NCBI RefSeq assembly: GCF_001544075.1
Contig: NZ_BCNT01000009.1
Location: forward strand, 62,001 to 126,000
DNA: 64,000 bases
Direction: 5' to 3'
DNA from: Comamonas terrae
Lineage (GTDB): Bacteria; Pseudomonadota; Gammaproteobacteria; Burkholderiales; Burkholderiaceae_C
This document shows positions 50,931 through 59,621 of the stretch, one piece after another. The notes under the pieces are model-generated. The model was not told the origin of the DNA. It saw only the letters and a list, made by a program, of their open reading frames with translations, and ran no database searches. The position numbers and the translations under genes are program-made. The number at the start of each line of letters is the position of its first letter. Position 1 is the stretch's first letter.

Positions 50931-53075
50931 ATGGCGAAACACGTGAATGACCGGCCACCGCCTGGGTGCAGCAGCACGGCGCTGGCGCTGGCCGCCGGGC
51001 TTCTGGGGCTGCCCGGCATCGGCCTGGCGCAGGAGGCAGAGGCCCCCGGTCCATTGCCCGAGGTGACGGTGCGCAGCACCTTGCTGGCATCGCCGCTGGA
51101 GCAGGCGCCTGCTTCCGTGACGGTGGTGGACGGCGCGCGGGTGCGCGACCGCCAGTGGCAGGTCAACCTGTCGGAATCCCTGGCGGCGGTGCCTGGCCTG
51201 CTGCTGCAAAACCGTCAGAACTACGCGCAGGACCTGCAGCTGTCCATTCGCGGCCAGGGCGCGCGCTCCACCTTCGGCGTGCGCGGCATCCAGATCTATG
51301 TGGACGGAATTCCCGCCACCATGCCGGACGGCCAGGGCCAGACCAGCAACATCGACCTGGCCTCGGTGGAGCGCATCGAGGTGCTGCGCGGCCCGTATTC
51401 CGCGCTGTACGGCAATGCCTCGGGCGGCGTGATCAACATCTATACCGAGCGTGGCGAGGGCCGGCCCGAAGTGCACAGCAGCTTCACCGTCGGCAGCAAC
51501 GGCCAGAAGCGCCTGGGCCTGAAAGCCAGCGGCGAGAGCCATGGCGTGGGCTATGTGGTCAGCGCCAGCCGCTACCTGACCGACGGCTACCGGCCCCAGA
51601 GCGCCGCCGACAAAAACCTCTTCAATGCCCGCCTGGACACGCAGCCCGATGAGGACAGTCACCTGACGCTGGTGGCCAGCCATACGGCGATAGACGCCAA
51701 GGACCCCGGCGGCGTCACGCCTGCCGAATGGCGGGCCGACCGCCGGGCCGTCGCGCAGGGGCCGCTGGACTACGACGCGCGCAAGAGCGTGAGCCAGACC
51801 CAGGCCGGCCTCGGCTACGAGCGGCGCATCGGCAGCGGCAGTGCCCTGCGCCTCATGGTCTATGCGGGCCGGCGCGAAACCACGCAATACCAGGCAACAC
51901 CGGCCGCCGCGCAAAGGCCGGCCACCAGCGCCGGCGGCGTGATCGCGCTGCAGCGCGACTATGGCGGGCTGGACCTGCGCTGGGCCGCGAGCCGCGAAAC
52001 GTCGGCCGGCCGTTTCGAGCTGGCCACGGGCCTGGCGGCCAATATCACACGGGAAGACCGGCAGGGCTACAACAATTTCATCGGCAGCCGGTACGGCGTG
52101 ATGGGCGCGCTGCGCCGCGACGAGCGCAACACGCTGGGCAATATCGATCCCTATGTGCAGGCCTCCTGGGCCTTTGCACCGGCCTGGAAGATGCAGGCCG
52201 GGCTGCGCTGGAGCAATGTCAGCTTCGAATCGCACGACCGCTACATGGCGCCCGGCAACGGCGACGACAGCGGCAATGCCGCCTATCACCGCCTGCTGCC
52301 CGTGGTGACGCTGCAGCATCAGCTGGACGAGCGCACCCACGTCTATGCCTCGCTGGGCAGCGGGTTCGAGACGCCGACCTTCAATGAAATCTCCTACCGC
52401 CCGGCGGGCCTGCCGGGCCTGAACTTCGGCCTTCGGCCTGCCGTCTCGGCCAGCGCCGAAGCCGGCATCCGCCAGCGCTTCGAGGGCGAAAGCATGCGCG
52501 GACAATGGGCTGCCGCGCTGTTCCGGACCCAGACGCGGGACGAGATCGTTGCCGCGGAGAATGCCGGCGGCCGCGCCACCTACCAGAATGCCGGCCGGAC
52601 CCGGCGCCAGGGCATGGAGCTCAGCGCCACGGCCTGGCTGACGCGGCAGCTCAAGATCGAGGCGGCGCTGACGCTGCTCGATGCCCGGTTGCGCGATGGC
52701 TTTTGCGATGCCCGGGGCGGCTGCATCGCTGCAGGCCGGCGCATTGCCGGCACGGCGAGAAGCCAGGCCTACCTGGCCCTGGACTGGCGCCCGGCGCAGG
52801 ACTGGAGCCTGGGCCTGGACTGGCGCCAGGTGGGGCGCGTCGCCGCCAACGACGACAACAGTGTCCATGCGCCCGGCTATGGCGTGGCCGGCCTCAGCGT
52901 GGGCCATGCCATGCGCCTGGGAGCCTGGACGCTGAACGCCTTTGCGCGGCTGGACAACCTGGCCGACAGGAAATACGTGGGCTCGGTCATCGTCAACGAA
53001 GCCAATGGCCGCTACTACGAGGCCGCGCCGGGCCGGCAGTGGATGGCGGGCATGAACCTGGCGTACCAGTTCTGA
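50931..53075 (+). CDS. TonB-dependent outer-membrane receptor, PqqU/YncD-like
   Basis: The 714-residue outer-membrane transporter has a signal peptide (ALALAAGLLGLPGIGLAQ). The plug domain (PLPEVTVRS at the start, then LQLSIRGQGARSTFGVRGIQ and IEVLRGPYSALYGNASGGVIN) is standard. A 22-strand barrel ends in the C-terminal aromatic (NLAYQF). The plug's RSTFGVRGIQIYVDGIPATM segment resembles E. coli YncD, shown to import PQQ and renamed PqqU. Position directly after a PQQ-dependent dehydrogenase supports PQQ uptake. Iron-siderophore or other substrates are the alternative. The start at 50931 (MAKHVND) follows AGAGG. Confidence 0.85.
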   Translation: MAKHVNDRPPPGCSSTALALAAGLLGLPGIGLAQEAEAPGPLPEVTVRSTLLASPLEQAPASVTVVDGARVRDRQWQVNLSESLAAVPGLLLQNRQNYAQDLQLSIRGQGARSTFGVRGIQIYVDGIPATMPDGQGQTSNIDLASVERIEVLRGPYSALYGNASGGVINIYTERGEGRPEVHSSFTVGSNGQKRLGLKASGESHGVGYVVSASRYLTDGYRPQSAADKNLFNARLDTQPDEDSHLTLVASHTAIDAKDPGGVTPAEWRADRRAVAQGPLDYDARKSVSQTQAGLGYERRIGSGSALRLMVYAGRRETTQYQATPAAAQRPATSAGGVIALQRDYGGLDLRWAASRETSAGRFELATGLAANITREDRQGYNNFIGSRYGVMGALRRDERNTLGNIDPYVQASWAFAPAWKMQAGLRWSNVSFESHDRYMAPGNGDDSGNAAYHRLLPVVTLQHQLDERTHVYASLGSGFETPTFNEISYRPAGLPGLNFGLRPAVSASAEAGIRQRFEGESMRGQWAAALFRTQTRDEIVAAENAGGRATYQNAGRTRRQGMELSATAWLTRQLKIEAALTLLDARLRDGFCDARGGCIAAGRRIAGTARSQAYLALDWRPAQDWSLGLDWRQVGRVAANDDNSVHAPGYGVAGLSVGHAMRLGAWTLNAFARLDNLADRKYVGSVIVNEANGRYYEAAPGRQWMAGMNLAYQF

Positions 53076-53166
53076 GCGCCAGCTTGCGATCTCCCGGTCG
53101 CCGGCCGGCATTTGGCGCATGGCGCCGTGCTAGGCTGGGCGCTCTTTGTTTTCTGTTCGATTTGCC

Positions 53167-53421
53167 GTGTACAAGATCTTCTTTATGGCTGCTTGCCTGG
53201 CGGTGACCGCGTGCGGCACCTCGGCTCCCGGCCCTGCGCCGGCATCGGCGCCGGCGGTGCCCCCGGCCGTGGGCATGGCCAATCCGGCTTCGGTCCACTG
53301 CGCCAGGCTGGGCGGCCGCCTGGTGATCGAGGGCACGGCGCGGGGCCAGGTGGGCATGTGCCATCTGCCCGACGGCTCGGTGCAGGAAGAGTGGGCGCTG
53401 TACCGGCGCGACCACCGCTGA
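53167..53421 (+). CDS. DUF333 lipoprotein
   Basis: The 84-residue lipoprotein has a signal ending in the lipobox AVTAC-G. A Pro/Ala linker leads to the DUF333 motif (GMANPASVHCARLGGRLVIE, then GMCHLPDGSVQEEWAL). These small exported proteins carry two conserved Cys and are common in proteobacteria; some are annotated as hemolysin-related without proof. GTG at 53167 is preferred as start; ATG at 53185 would leave a very short n-region. Confidence 0.8.
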   Translation: MYKIFFMAACLAVTACGTSAPGPAPASAPAVPPAVGMANPASVHCARLGGRLVIEGTARGQVGMCHLPDGSVQEEWALYRRDHR

Positions 53422-53574
53422 AGAAGAGCCTGTCTGGTGCTTTGAAATCGAGAGCAGGCAGCGCTTGCTTTCACTGATTTTCTGATTCTAAATGCCCTGA
53501 ACCCAAGGCGCTTCACGCGCCAGCTGCTTTGATTTTTGAAGCGCGGCCTTCTTGGGCCGTATCGTCCTGTACGG

Positions 53575-53982
53575 CTAGGCGCCGGGCATGCCGAACAAAT
53601 CGTGCGCATCGAGCAGCGCAAAGGCGATCTCGGGATTGCGCTCCAGTCCCTTGCGGATGGCCGCCGGAATGCTTTGCCGCGTCTTGCGGCACAGGCCGGG
53701 CAGGTCGGACAGCTCGATCTGTATGCCGCGCATGCTGCGCACCTCGCCGCTGCCGGGCGCGATGGTGATGGACAGGCCCAGCTGCTCCTGGATGCGCTGC
53801 TGCATATGGGCCAGATCCTGCAGGCTGCTGATGCGCTCCAGCCGCTCCAGCAGCTTTTTCTCTTCCTCGCGCGTGAGCCGCAGGATGCGGCAGTCGGCCT
53901 GCGGATCGCTCAGCAGCTGCTCGCGCTGGCAGACGCAGGCCCCGGGCGGGCATTCGACGCGGACAGGAAAGGGAAGCTGCAT
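53575..53982 (-). CDS. Conserved protein with an N-terminal Cys cluster
   Basis: The 135-residue cytoplasmic protein begins with VECPPGACVCQREQLL, three cysteines that may bind metal. A Leu/Glu-rich helical region (REEEKKLLERLERISSLQDLAHMQQRI) and a C-terminal segment ending in FALLDAHDLFGM follow. I do not recognise the family. Codon use is like the neighbouring core genes. The ATG at 53982 is preferred over an upstream TTG. It stands alone on the minus strand between two plus-strand units. Confidence 0.7.
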   Translation of the reverse strand: MQLPFPVRVECPPGACVCQREQLLSDPQADCRILRLTREEEKKLLERLERISSLQDLAHMQQRIQEQLGLSITIAPGSGEVRSMRGIQIELSDLPGLCRKTRQSIPAAIRKGLERNPEIAFALLDAHDLFGMPGA

Positions 53983-54292
53983 ACCGGACGGCAAAGGGGC
54001 GGGGCACTTGGGTCCATGATGCTACGGGCAGCCCGCCCCCAGGGAAAAGCAGGGAAAGCGTGAGGTGCCGGCGTTGCTGCCTTGCCCGACTTGCTGCCAG
54101 GCTTGCCCGGTTTCAGGCATAGTTGCGGGTTATTACCAAAAAGACCGGCTGCAACCACCTGGGCAGCGGGTCGAGAAAATTCGGGTGAAGGCCTGCGTTG
54201 CACGCGCCGGCTCCAGCCCTTGTCTCCATTGACTTTTGATCGCGCACCGTCCGGCTCCTTGCGGGGGCTTTGTGCGGCGTGCCTATATCTTC

Positions 54293-55330
54293 ATGATTGA
54301 AATTCGGGATCTGTCCCTGACTTACCAAGGCCCCAAGGGGCCTGTCCACGCCCTGCGCGGCATCGATCTGCAGGTCCGGTCGGGCGAGGTGTTCGGCATC
54401 ATCGGCCGCAGCGGCGCCGGCAAGAGTTCCCTGGTGCGCTGCCTGAACCTGCTCAACCGGCCCACGGGCGGCCAGGTGATCGTGGGCGGGCGCGACCTGA
54501 TGCAGCTGTCCGAGACCGAGCTGCGCGCCGCACGCCGCGACATCGGCATGGTGTTCCAGCATTTCAATCTGCTGTCCTCGCGCACGGTGTTCGACAACGT
54601 GGCGCTGCCGCTGGAGCTGGCCGGCATGGCCAAGAACGAGATCCGCCAGCGCGTGACGCCGCTGCTGGAACTGGTGGGGCTGGACCACCTGGCAGACCGC
54701 TATCCGGCCCAGATCTCGGGCGGCCAGAAGCAGCGCGTGGGCATTGCGCGCGCGCTGGCCAGCCATCCCAAGGTGCTGCTCAGCGACGAGGCGACCTCGG
54801 CCCTGGATCCCGAGACCACGCGCTCCATCCTGGACCTGCTGCGCAAGGTCAACCGCGAGCTGGGCGTGACCGTGGTGCTGATCACTCACCAGATGCAGGT
54901 GATCAAGCAGATCGCCGACCGCGTGGCCGTGATCGACGGCGGGCGGATTGCCGAGATGGGCTCGGTCATCGAGGTGTTCACGCGCCCGCAGCAGGCCATC
55001 ACCAAGAGCCTGATCGACGAGATCGTGCCGCAGGAGCTGCCCGCGTCGGTGTCGGCCCGCGTGCACCAGCTGTCGCAGAAGCTGCAGGCCGGCCAGGTCG
55101 GCCAGCTGCTGCGCCTGTCCTATGCGGGCGAGAGCGCATACCAGCCCATCCTGTCGCACCTGATCCGCGAGCTAGGGCTGGACCTGTCCATCCTGCACGG
55201 CCAGATCGACGAGATCCAGGACCAGACCTTCGGCTCGCTGGCCGTGTATGCCAGCGGCGAGCCTGCCAGGATCGAAGCAGCCGTCACCCATCTGCGCGCC
55301 GGCGGCGTGCAGGTGCAGATCGTGCACTGA
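54293..55330 (+). CDS. metN: Methionine ABC importer, ATP-binding protein
   Basis: This is the ATPase of the D/L-methionine importer. The 345-residue protein has Walker [10 protein letters not shown] (about residues 38-46), the [15 protein letters not shown] signature and Walker [12 protein letters not shown]. The C-terminal NIL domain (from about residue 265) senses internal methionine and is diagnostic for MetN. Its start at 54293 lacks a strong ribosome site. metI follows after 24 bases. The partner binding protein metQ lies 1.3 kb further, after a PriB-like gene. Confidence 0.93.
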   Translation: MIEIRDLSLTYQGPKGPVHALRGIDLQVRSGEVFGIIGRSGAGKSSLVRCLNLLNRPTGGQVIVGGRDLMQLSETELRAARRDIGMVFQHFNLLSSRTVFDNVALPLELAGMAKNEIRQRVTPLLELVGLDHLADRYPAQISGGQKQRVGIARALASHPKVLLSDEATSALDPETTRSILDLLRKVNRELGVTVVLITHQMQVIKQIADRVAVIDGGRIAEMGSVIEVFTRPQQAITKSLIDEIVPQELPASVSARVHQLSQKLQAGQVGQLLRLSYAGESAYQPILSHLIRELGLDLSILHGQIDEIQDQTFGSLAVYASGEPARIEAAVTHLRAGGVQVQIVH

Positions 55331-55354
55331 GCGTGACCTAAAGGATTGAGAGCG

Positions 55355-56020
55355 ATGTTTGAGAATTTTTCGGAAATGATGCTGCAGCTGCTGCTGGATT
55401 CGCTGTGGGAGACCCTCATCATGGTCGGCGTCTCCGGCCTGATCGGCGGGCTGATCGGCATTCCCCTGGGCGTGTTCCTGCGCGTGACGGACCAGGGCGG
55501 CATTTTGCAGAACGGCCCGGCCAACAAGATCGTGGGCTGGATCGTGAATGCGCTGCGCTCCACGCCGTTCATCATCTTGCTGGTGGCCATCATCCCGCTG
55601 ACGCGCCTGATCACGGGCTCGTCCATCGGCACCTGGGCCGCCGTGGTGCCACTGACCATTGCGGCCGCGCCCTTCGTGGCGCGCCTGGTGGAAACAGCCC
55701 TGCGCGAAGTGGACAACGGCCTGGTCGAGGCTGCCCAGTCCATGGGCGCGAGCACCGCGCAGATCGTGTGGAAGGTGCTGCTGCCCGAGGCGCTGCCCGG
55801 CATCGTGGCCGGCCTGACCATCAGCTTCGTGAGCCTGACCGGCTACTCGGCCATGGCCGGCGCCATCGGCGGCGGCGGCCTGGGCGACCTGGGCATCCGC
55901 TATGGCTACCAGCGCTTTCTGCCCGACGTGATGCTGGTGGTGGTGGTCATCCTCATCTTCTTCGTGCAGGCCATCCAGAGCCTGGGCGACTGGGTGGTGC
56001 GCCGCCTGAGCCACCGCTGA
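55355..56020 (+). CDS. metI: Methionine ABC importer, permease protein
   Basis: The 221-residue inner-membrane permease of the methionine importer has five hydrophobic segments. The EAA loop that contacts MetN is EAAQSMGASTAQIVWKVLLP. The early GLIGIPLGVFLRVTDQGG segment is typical of MetI. GAGAG precedes the ATG at 55355. A GC-rich hairpin (56061-56089) follows the gene. Confidence 0.94.
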   Translation: MFENFSEMMLQLLLDSLWETLIMVGVSGLIGGLIGIPLGVFLRVTDQGGILQNGPANKIVGWIVNALRSTPFIILLVAIIPLTRLITGSSIGTWAAVVPLTIAAAPFVARLVETALREVDNGLVEAAQSMGASTAQIVWKVLLPEALPGIVAGLTISFVSLTGYSAMAGAIGGGGLGDLGIRYGYQRFLPDVMLVVVVILIFFVQAIQSLGDWVVRRLSHR

Positions 56021-56060
56021 CCGTGCCTGGCGAAAGATACGGCTGCCAAAAAAGCAGCAA

Positions 56061-56089
56061 GGCCGGCGCCGCGGTTGTTGGCGCTGGCC
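56061..56089 (+). terminator. Hairpin after metI
   Basis: GGCCGGCGCC (56061-56070) pairs with GGCGCTGGCC (56080-56089) with one mismatch. It lacks a T-tract, so it may only stabilise the metNI message. Confidence 0.45.
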
Positions 56090-56166
56090 CTAAAATGAGT
56101 GCTTCAATTTTTTCCAGGCCACCCAGGCAATGCGGTGGCCGCTATTTTTTTGGATAGACAAAGCAA

Positions 56167-56475
56167 ATGATGGATGGTCTGATCACCGGCCGGCTGACCG
56201 GTATTCCCGAAAGCCGCGTGGACCGCAACCGCCGCCCCTACATGGTGGCGCGCATGCGCGCCAACGCGGGCGACGGCTCTTCGATTCCGGTCAATATCGT
56301 GTCCTTCGACAATGCCCCCTGCGCGGTGCTGCGCAGCCTCTCCGAAGGCGATGCGATCGCCTTGCGCGGCAGCTTCACGCCCAAGGTCTGGATCGACCGC
56401 CAGGACCAGTCGCATGCCGTGCTCGACGTGGTGGCCCAGCAGGTGCTGGCCGCGCCCAGCCTCTCGGATCTCTGA
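56167..56475 (+). CDS. PriB-like single-strand DNA-binding (OB-fold) protein
   Basis: The 102-residue OB-fold protein opens with GLITGRLTGIPESRVDRN and has the central RPYMVARMRAN strand and SIPVNIVSF. It resembles PriB/Ssb-type proteins. A role in replication restart is possible but unproven; true priB usually lies between rpsF and rpsR, which are not here. A strong terminator follows at 56497. It sits between metI and metQ. Confidence 0.75.
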   Translation: MMDGLITGRLTGIPESRVDRNRRPYMVARMRANAGDGSSIPVNIVSFDNAPCAVLRSLSEGDAIALRGSFTPKVWIDRQDQSHAVLDVVAQQVLAAPSLSDL

Positions 56476-56496
56476 GCACCCGCCCGGCGATTTCCG

Positions 56497-56531
56497 AAAA
56501 GCGCGCCCAGGCACTGCCGGCGCGCTTTTTT
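56497..56531 (+). terminator. Rho-independent terminator after the PriB-like gene
   Basis: AAAAGCGCGCC (56497-56507) pairs with GGCGCGCTTTT (56519-56529), followed by a T-run to 56531. Confidence 0.85.
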
Positions 56532-56680
56532 CATGCCCGCTGGCAGGCCGGGCGTTTTGCAGCGCCCTTGTGCCATTCGGTGCTTTGCATGTGAGCAATC
56601 TGTCTGAAGCGGCGGCGGAAAAAGGCGCTCTGCCGAAGTAAAGTGTTGCCACTCGTTATTTGCTCCCACAAGGATTTCCC

Positions 56681-57481
56681 ATGCTGAACAAGCGCACACT
56701 CCTGCGCAATACCCTGGCCGTTGCAGCGGCTGCCACCTTGGCCTTTGCCGCCCAGGCACAGGACAAGACCATCAAGCTCGGCGTGACCGCCGGCCCGCAC
56801 GCCCAGATCATGGAAGTGGTCAAGAAGGTGGCCGCCAAAAACGGCCTGAACATCAAGGTGGTGGAGTTCGGCGACTATGTGCAGCCCAATGCAGCCCTGG
56901 CCGCCGGCGACCTGGATGCCAACAGCTACCAGCACCGCCCCTATCTGGACGCCCAGGTCAAGGACCGCGGCTACAAGATCGGCTGGGTGGCCGATACCGT
57001 CAACTTCCCGATCGGCATCTACTCCAGGAAGATCAAGAAGCTGGCCGACCTGCCCACGGGCGCCAAGTTCGGCCTGCCCAACGACCCGACCAATGGCGGC
57101 CGCGCCCTGCTGCTGCTGCAGGCCCAGGGCCTGATCAAGCTCAAGGACAACGCCGGCCTCAAGGCCACGCCGCTGGACGTGGTCTCCAACCCCAAGAAGC
57201 TGCGCTTCGTGGAACTGGACGCTGCCCAGCTGCCGCGCTCGCTGGACGATCTGGATGCCTCGACCATCAACACCAACTTCGCCATCTCGGCCGGGCTGAA
57301 CCCCAAGACCGACGCGATTGCGCTGGAGTCGGCGAAGAACCCCTACGTCAACATCCTGGTCGTGCGGGATGCCGACAAGAACCAGCCCTGGGTGGCCCAG
57401 CTGATCAAGTCCTACCACTCCGAGGAAGTGCGCCAGTTCATCGACAAGGAGTTCAAGGGCTCGGTGTTCCCGGCGTTCTAG
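56681..57481 (+). CDS. metQ: Methionine-binding protein of the ABC importer
   Basis: The 266-residue periplasmic binding protein of the NlpA/MetQ family delivers methionine to MetNI. The signal peptide ends FAAQAQ; there is no lipobox Cys, so it is soluble. Family features are KLGVTAGPHAQIMEVVKKVA, NSYQHRPYLD, FPIGIYSRKIKKLADLP and KFGLPNDPTNGGRALLLLQ. AAGGA precedes the ATG. It has its own transcript after the terminator at 56497. A dispersed repeat begins one base after the stop. Confidence 0.93.
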   Translation: MLNKRTLLRNTLAVAAAATLAFAAQAQDKTIKLGVTAGPHAQIMEVVKKVAAKNGLNIKVVEFGDYVQPNAALAAGDLDANSYQHRPYLDAQVKDRGYKIGWVADTVNFPIGIYSRKIKKLADLPTGAKFGLPNDPTNGGRALLLLQAQGLIKLKDNAGLKATPLDVVSNPKKLRFVELDAAQLPRSLDDLDASTINTNFAISAGLNPKTDAIALESAKNPYVNILVVRDADKNQPWVAQLIKSYHSEEVRQFIDKEFKGSVFPAF

Positions 57482-57597
57482 GCTTCACCCCCTGAGCCGC
57501 TGCGCGGCCTCCCCCGGGGGACGACATCATCGCTGCAGGGCGGCGCGGCCGGCTCAGGCCCTTGCTGGATGCCCCCGGGTTGGGCTGCATCGGTTTT
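57482..57597 (-). repeat. Dispersed GC-rich intergenic repeat, copy 1
   Basis: The reverse complement of this segment aligns along about 115 bases with 61822-61944, sharing AAACCGA, GGGCC-GAGCCGGCCGC, a GTCGT core and a terminal GCG-rich hairpin. It follows metQ directly. I recall similar repeats in Comamonadaceae genomes. Confidence 0.75.
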
Positions 57598-57626
57598 GGT
57601 GCATGTGCTCACTGACCCGGTTTCGT

Positions 57627-57719
57627 AAAAACATAGCTGCTTGCGCCGGTCAGCTCCAGGTTTTGGTTGGTTATCCATCTGGAACCAAGGAGTTGCCGTC
57701 GTCGGCAGCTATTGTTTTT
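57627..57719. repeat. Palindromic element with inverted ends
   Basis: AAAAACATAGCTGC (57627-57640) and GCAGCTATTGTTTTT (57705-57719) are inverted copies with one base gap, bounding a 93-base element. It includes a small TGCCG/CGGCA hairpin. The left end resembles an AT-AGCTGCTTGCGC motif common downstream of Comamonadaceae genes. Confidence 0.55.
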
Positions 57720-58411
57720 TAACCGAGCATCTGAAACCACTCGCCCAGCGGCGCGCGCGCGGTGCGGGCCTGGTTGACGGGGGCCGAGGCATCGGCCCAG
57801 CCCAGGGCCAGGCCGCAGACGATATGGTGCTCGGCGCTCAGGCCCAGCACGCGGCGCACGGTTTCGGGGTAGGAGGCCAGGGCGCCGATGGCGCAACTGC
57901 CCAGGCCCTGGGCCGCGGCGGCCAGCTGCAGGCCGTACAGCGCCATGCCTAGGTCCATATAGCCGCCCGGGCCGAAGCTCGAGTCGATGGAGACCACCAG
58001 GGCCACGGGCGCATCGAAGAAACGGTAGTTGCGCGCGAACTGCGCATCGCGCCCCGCGCGGTCGTCGCGCGCCACGCCCAGGGCGCCGTAGAGCGCCTGG
58101 GCCGAGGCGACCTGGCGCTTGCGCAGCTGCATGGGCATGGGGCGTGGAAAGTAGGCGTAGTCCTCGCATTCAGGCGCCTGGCCGTGGAAGTCGGCCAGCA
58201 GGGCATCGGTGAGCTGCCGGCGCAGCTCGCCCTGCACGCCCCAGAAATGGCCGGGCTGCAGATTGCCGCCACTGGGTGCCTGGCGGGCCGTGGTCAGCAA
58301 TTGCTCCAGCAGCGGCTGTGACACGGGCCGGTCCAGAAAGGCGCGCATGGAGCGGCGCTGCTGCATCAGCGCCATGGCTTCGGGGCTGGTGAATGTGTTT
58401 GCGGTATGCAT
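57719..58411 (-). CDS. Nitroreductase-family FMN oxidoreductase
   Basis: The 230-residue FMN-dependent reductase shows the family opening QQRRSMRAFLDRPVSQPLLE and TARQAPSGGNLQPGHFWGV for FMN binding, and the late GLGSCAIGALASYPETVRRVLG segment. The substrate is unknown; members reduce quinones, nitro-compounds or enones. It begins five bases after the thiolase stop and is the last gene of the biotin operon. The palindromic element lies at its end. Confidence 0.88.
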   Translation of the reverse strand: MHTANTFTSPEAMALMQQRRSMRAFLDRPVSQPLLEQLLTTARQAPSGGNLQPGHFWGVQGELRRQLTDALLADFHGQAPECEDYAYFPRPMPMQLRKRQVASAQALYGALGVARDDRAGRDAQFARNYRFFDAPVALVVSIDSSFGPGGYMDLGMALYGLQLAAAAQGLGSCAIGALASYPETVRRVLGLSAEHHIVCGLALGWADASAPVNQARTARAPLGEWFQMLG

Positions 58412-58415
58412 CGTT

Positions 58416-59621
58416 TCAGGTATTTTTCATCGCCGGGCCGTGCAACAGCTTGCGCACCAGGCAGGCCGCGCCAATGCCGCCGGCGCCGGCAATTGCTGCC
58501 AGGCCCCAGGGACCGGCTTCAAGTTGTGTCTGTAGCTGGCTCAGCACGCGCACCAGCGCGATGGCGCCCGAGGCGCCTATGGGGTGGCCGCGCGCCAGCC
58601 CGCCGCCACCGGTGTTGATGGCTTGCGGATCGAGGCCCAGCTCCCGGCAGAACGCCAGGCCTTGAACGGCAAAGGCATCGTGCAGCTCGATGGCGGCGAT
58701 TTCGCCGGGTGTGAGCCTGGCTTGCTGTCTGAGCGCCGCCCGCTCCAGCACGGTGCGCGCAGCCAGGGTGGCGGCCAGCAGCGGGGTTTCGGGGGCGGCG
58801 CCCACGGAGGCGCTGCCCACCCATTGGGCGAGCGGGCGCAGGCCGTGGCGCCGGCAGGCCTCGGGCGTGGCCAGCAGCACCAGGGCTGCGCCGTCGGCCT
58901 TGGTGGAGACGGTCAGGGCACTGAGGGCGTGGCCGTCGGTATGGTCTTGCGCGCTCCGTGCCACCACGGGCATGCGCGCGGCGCGGGCGGCCGTCATCGT
59001 GCGCGGATAGGCATCGCATGCCAGGCCGGCCACGGGCGCGATCTCCGGGGTTTGCAAGGGTTGAGCAGCCAGCGCGCGGGCATGCGATTGCAGGGCATAG
59101 GTCTCCTGCTCGGCGCGGGCAAAGCCATGCGCCAGCGCATAGTCGGCGGCCGATTGGAGCAGGTCCGGGTCGCGTGCGGGATCGGGCGCGAAAGGTGGCC
59201 GCTCGTAGCTTTGCGGCGCTTCGCCCGCATGGCGCGGCCGTGTCTGGCGGATGGGGGCACGGCTCCAGGCTTCGACGCCACCGGCCACCACGATGTCGGC
59301 CTGGCCCGATTGCAGCAGACCGGCTGCCAGCGCCACGGCATCCAGGCCGGAGCAGCACTGGCTGTCGACCGACTGGGCCGCGCAGCGCTCGGGCAGTCCT
59401 GCGGCCAGGGCCAGCATGCGCGCCGGATTGCCACCGGCGCCCAGGGCATTGCCCAGCACCACGGCATCCACGGCGTCGGGAGCGAGCCCGGCGCGGGCCA
59501 GCAAGGCCTGCAGCACCGGTGCGCCCAGCTCATGCGCGGCCAACTGCGCCAGAGCGCCGCCCACGGGGGCCACGGGGCTGCGCATCCAGCCGGCAATCAG
59601 TACCGAAGGCAGGGTGTTCAT
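58416..59621 (-). CDS. Thiolase (YhfS-like)
   Basis: The 401-residue thiolase catalyses Claisen condensation or thiolysis of acyl-CoAs. The acylation Cys lies in VDSQCCSGLDAVALAAG, the His in AIELHDAFAVQGLAF, and the final motif is GGGLARGHPIGASGA. The last active-site segment reads GAGGIGAACLVRK, with Cys near the usual place. It overlaps the ligase by four bases. With BioY and the ligase it matches Bacillus yhfU-yhfT-yhfS, suggesting a role in handling biotin precursors such as pimeloyl-CoA. Confidence 0.88.
   Translation of the reverse strand: MNTLPSVLIAGWMRSPVAPVGGALAQLAAHELGAPVLQALLARAGLAPDAVDAVVLGNALGAGGNPARMLALAAGLPERCAAQSVDSQCCSGLDAVALAAGLLQSGQADIVVAGGVEAWSRAPIRQTRPRHAGEAPQSYERPPFAPDPARDPDLLQSAADYALAHGFARAEQETYALQSHARALAAQPLQTPEIAPVAGLACDAYPRTMTAARAARMPVVARSAQDHTDGHALSALTVSTKADGAALVLLATPEACRRHGLRPLAQWVGSASVGAAPETPLLAATLAARTVLERAALRQQARLTPGEIAAIELHDAFAVQGLAFCRELGLDPQAINTGGGGLARGHPIGASGAIALVRVLSQLQTQLEAGPWGLAAIAGAGGIGAACLVRKLLHGPAMKNT

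Noticed and set aside
47398-53120. Two minus-strand frames near 700 codons opposite the PQQ dehydrogenase and the receptor
   Set aside because: His/Gly/Ala/Val-rich translations without domains, opposite unmistakable genes.
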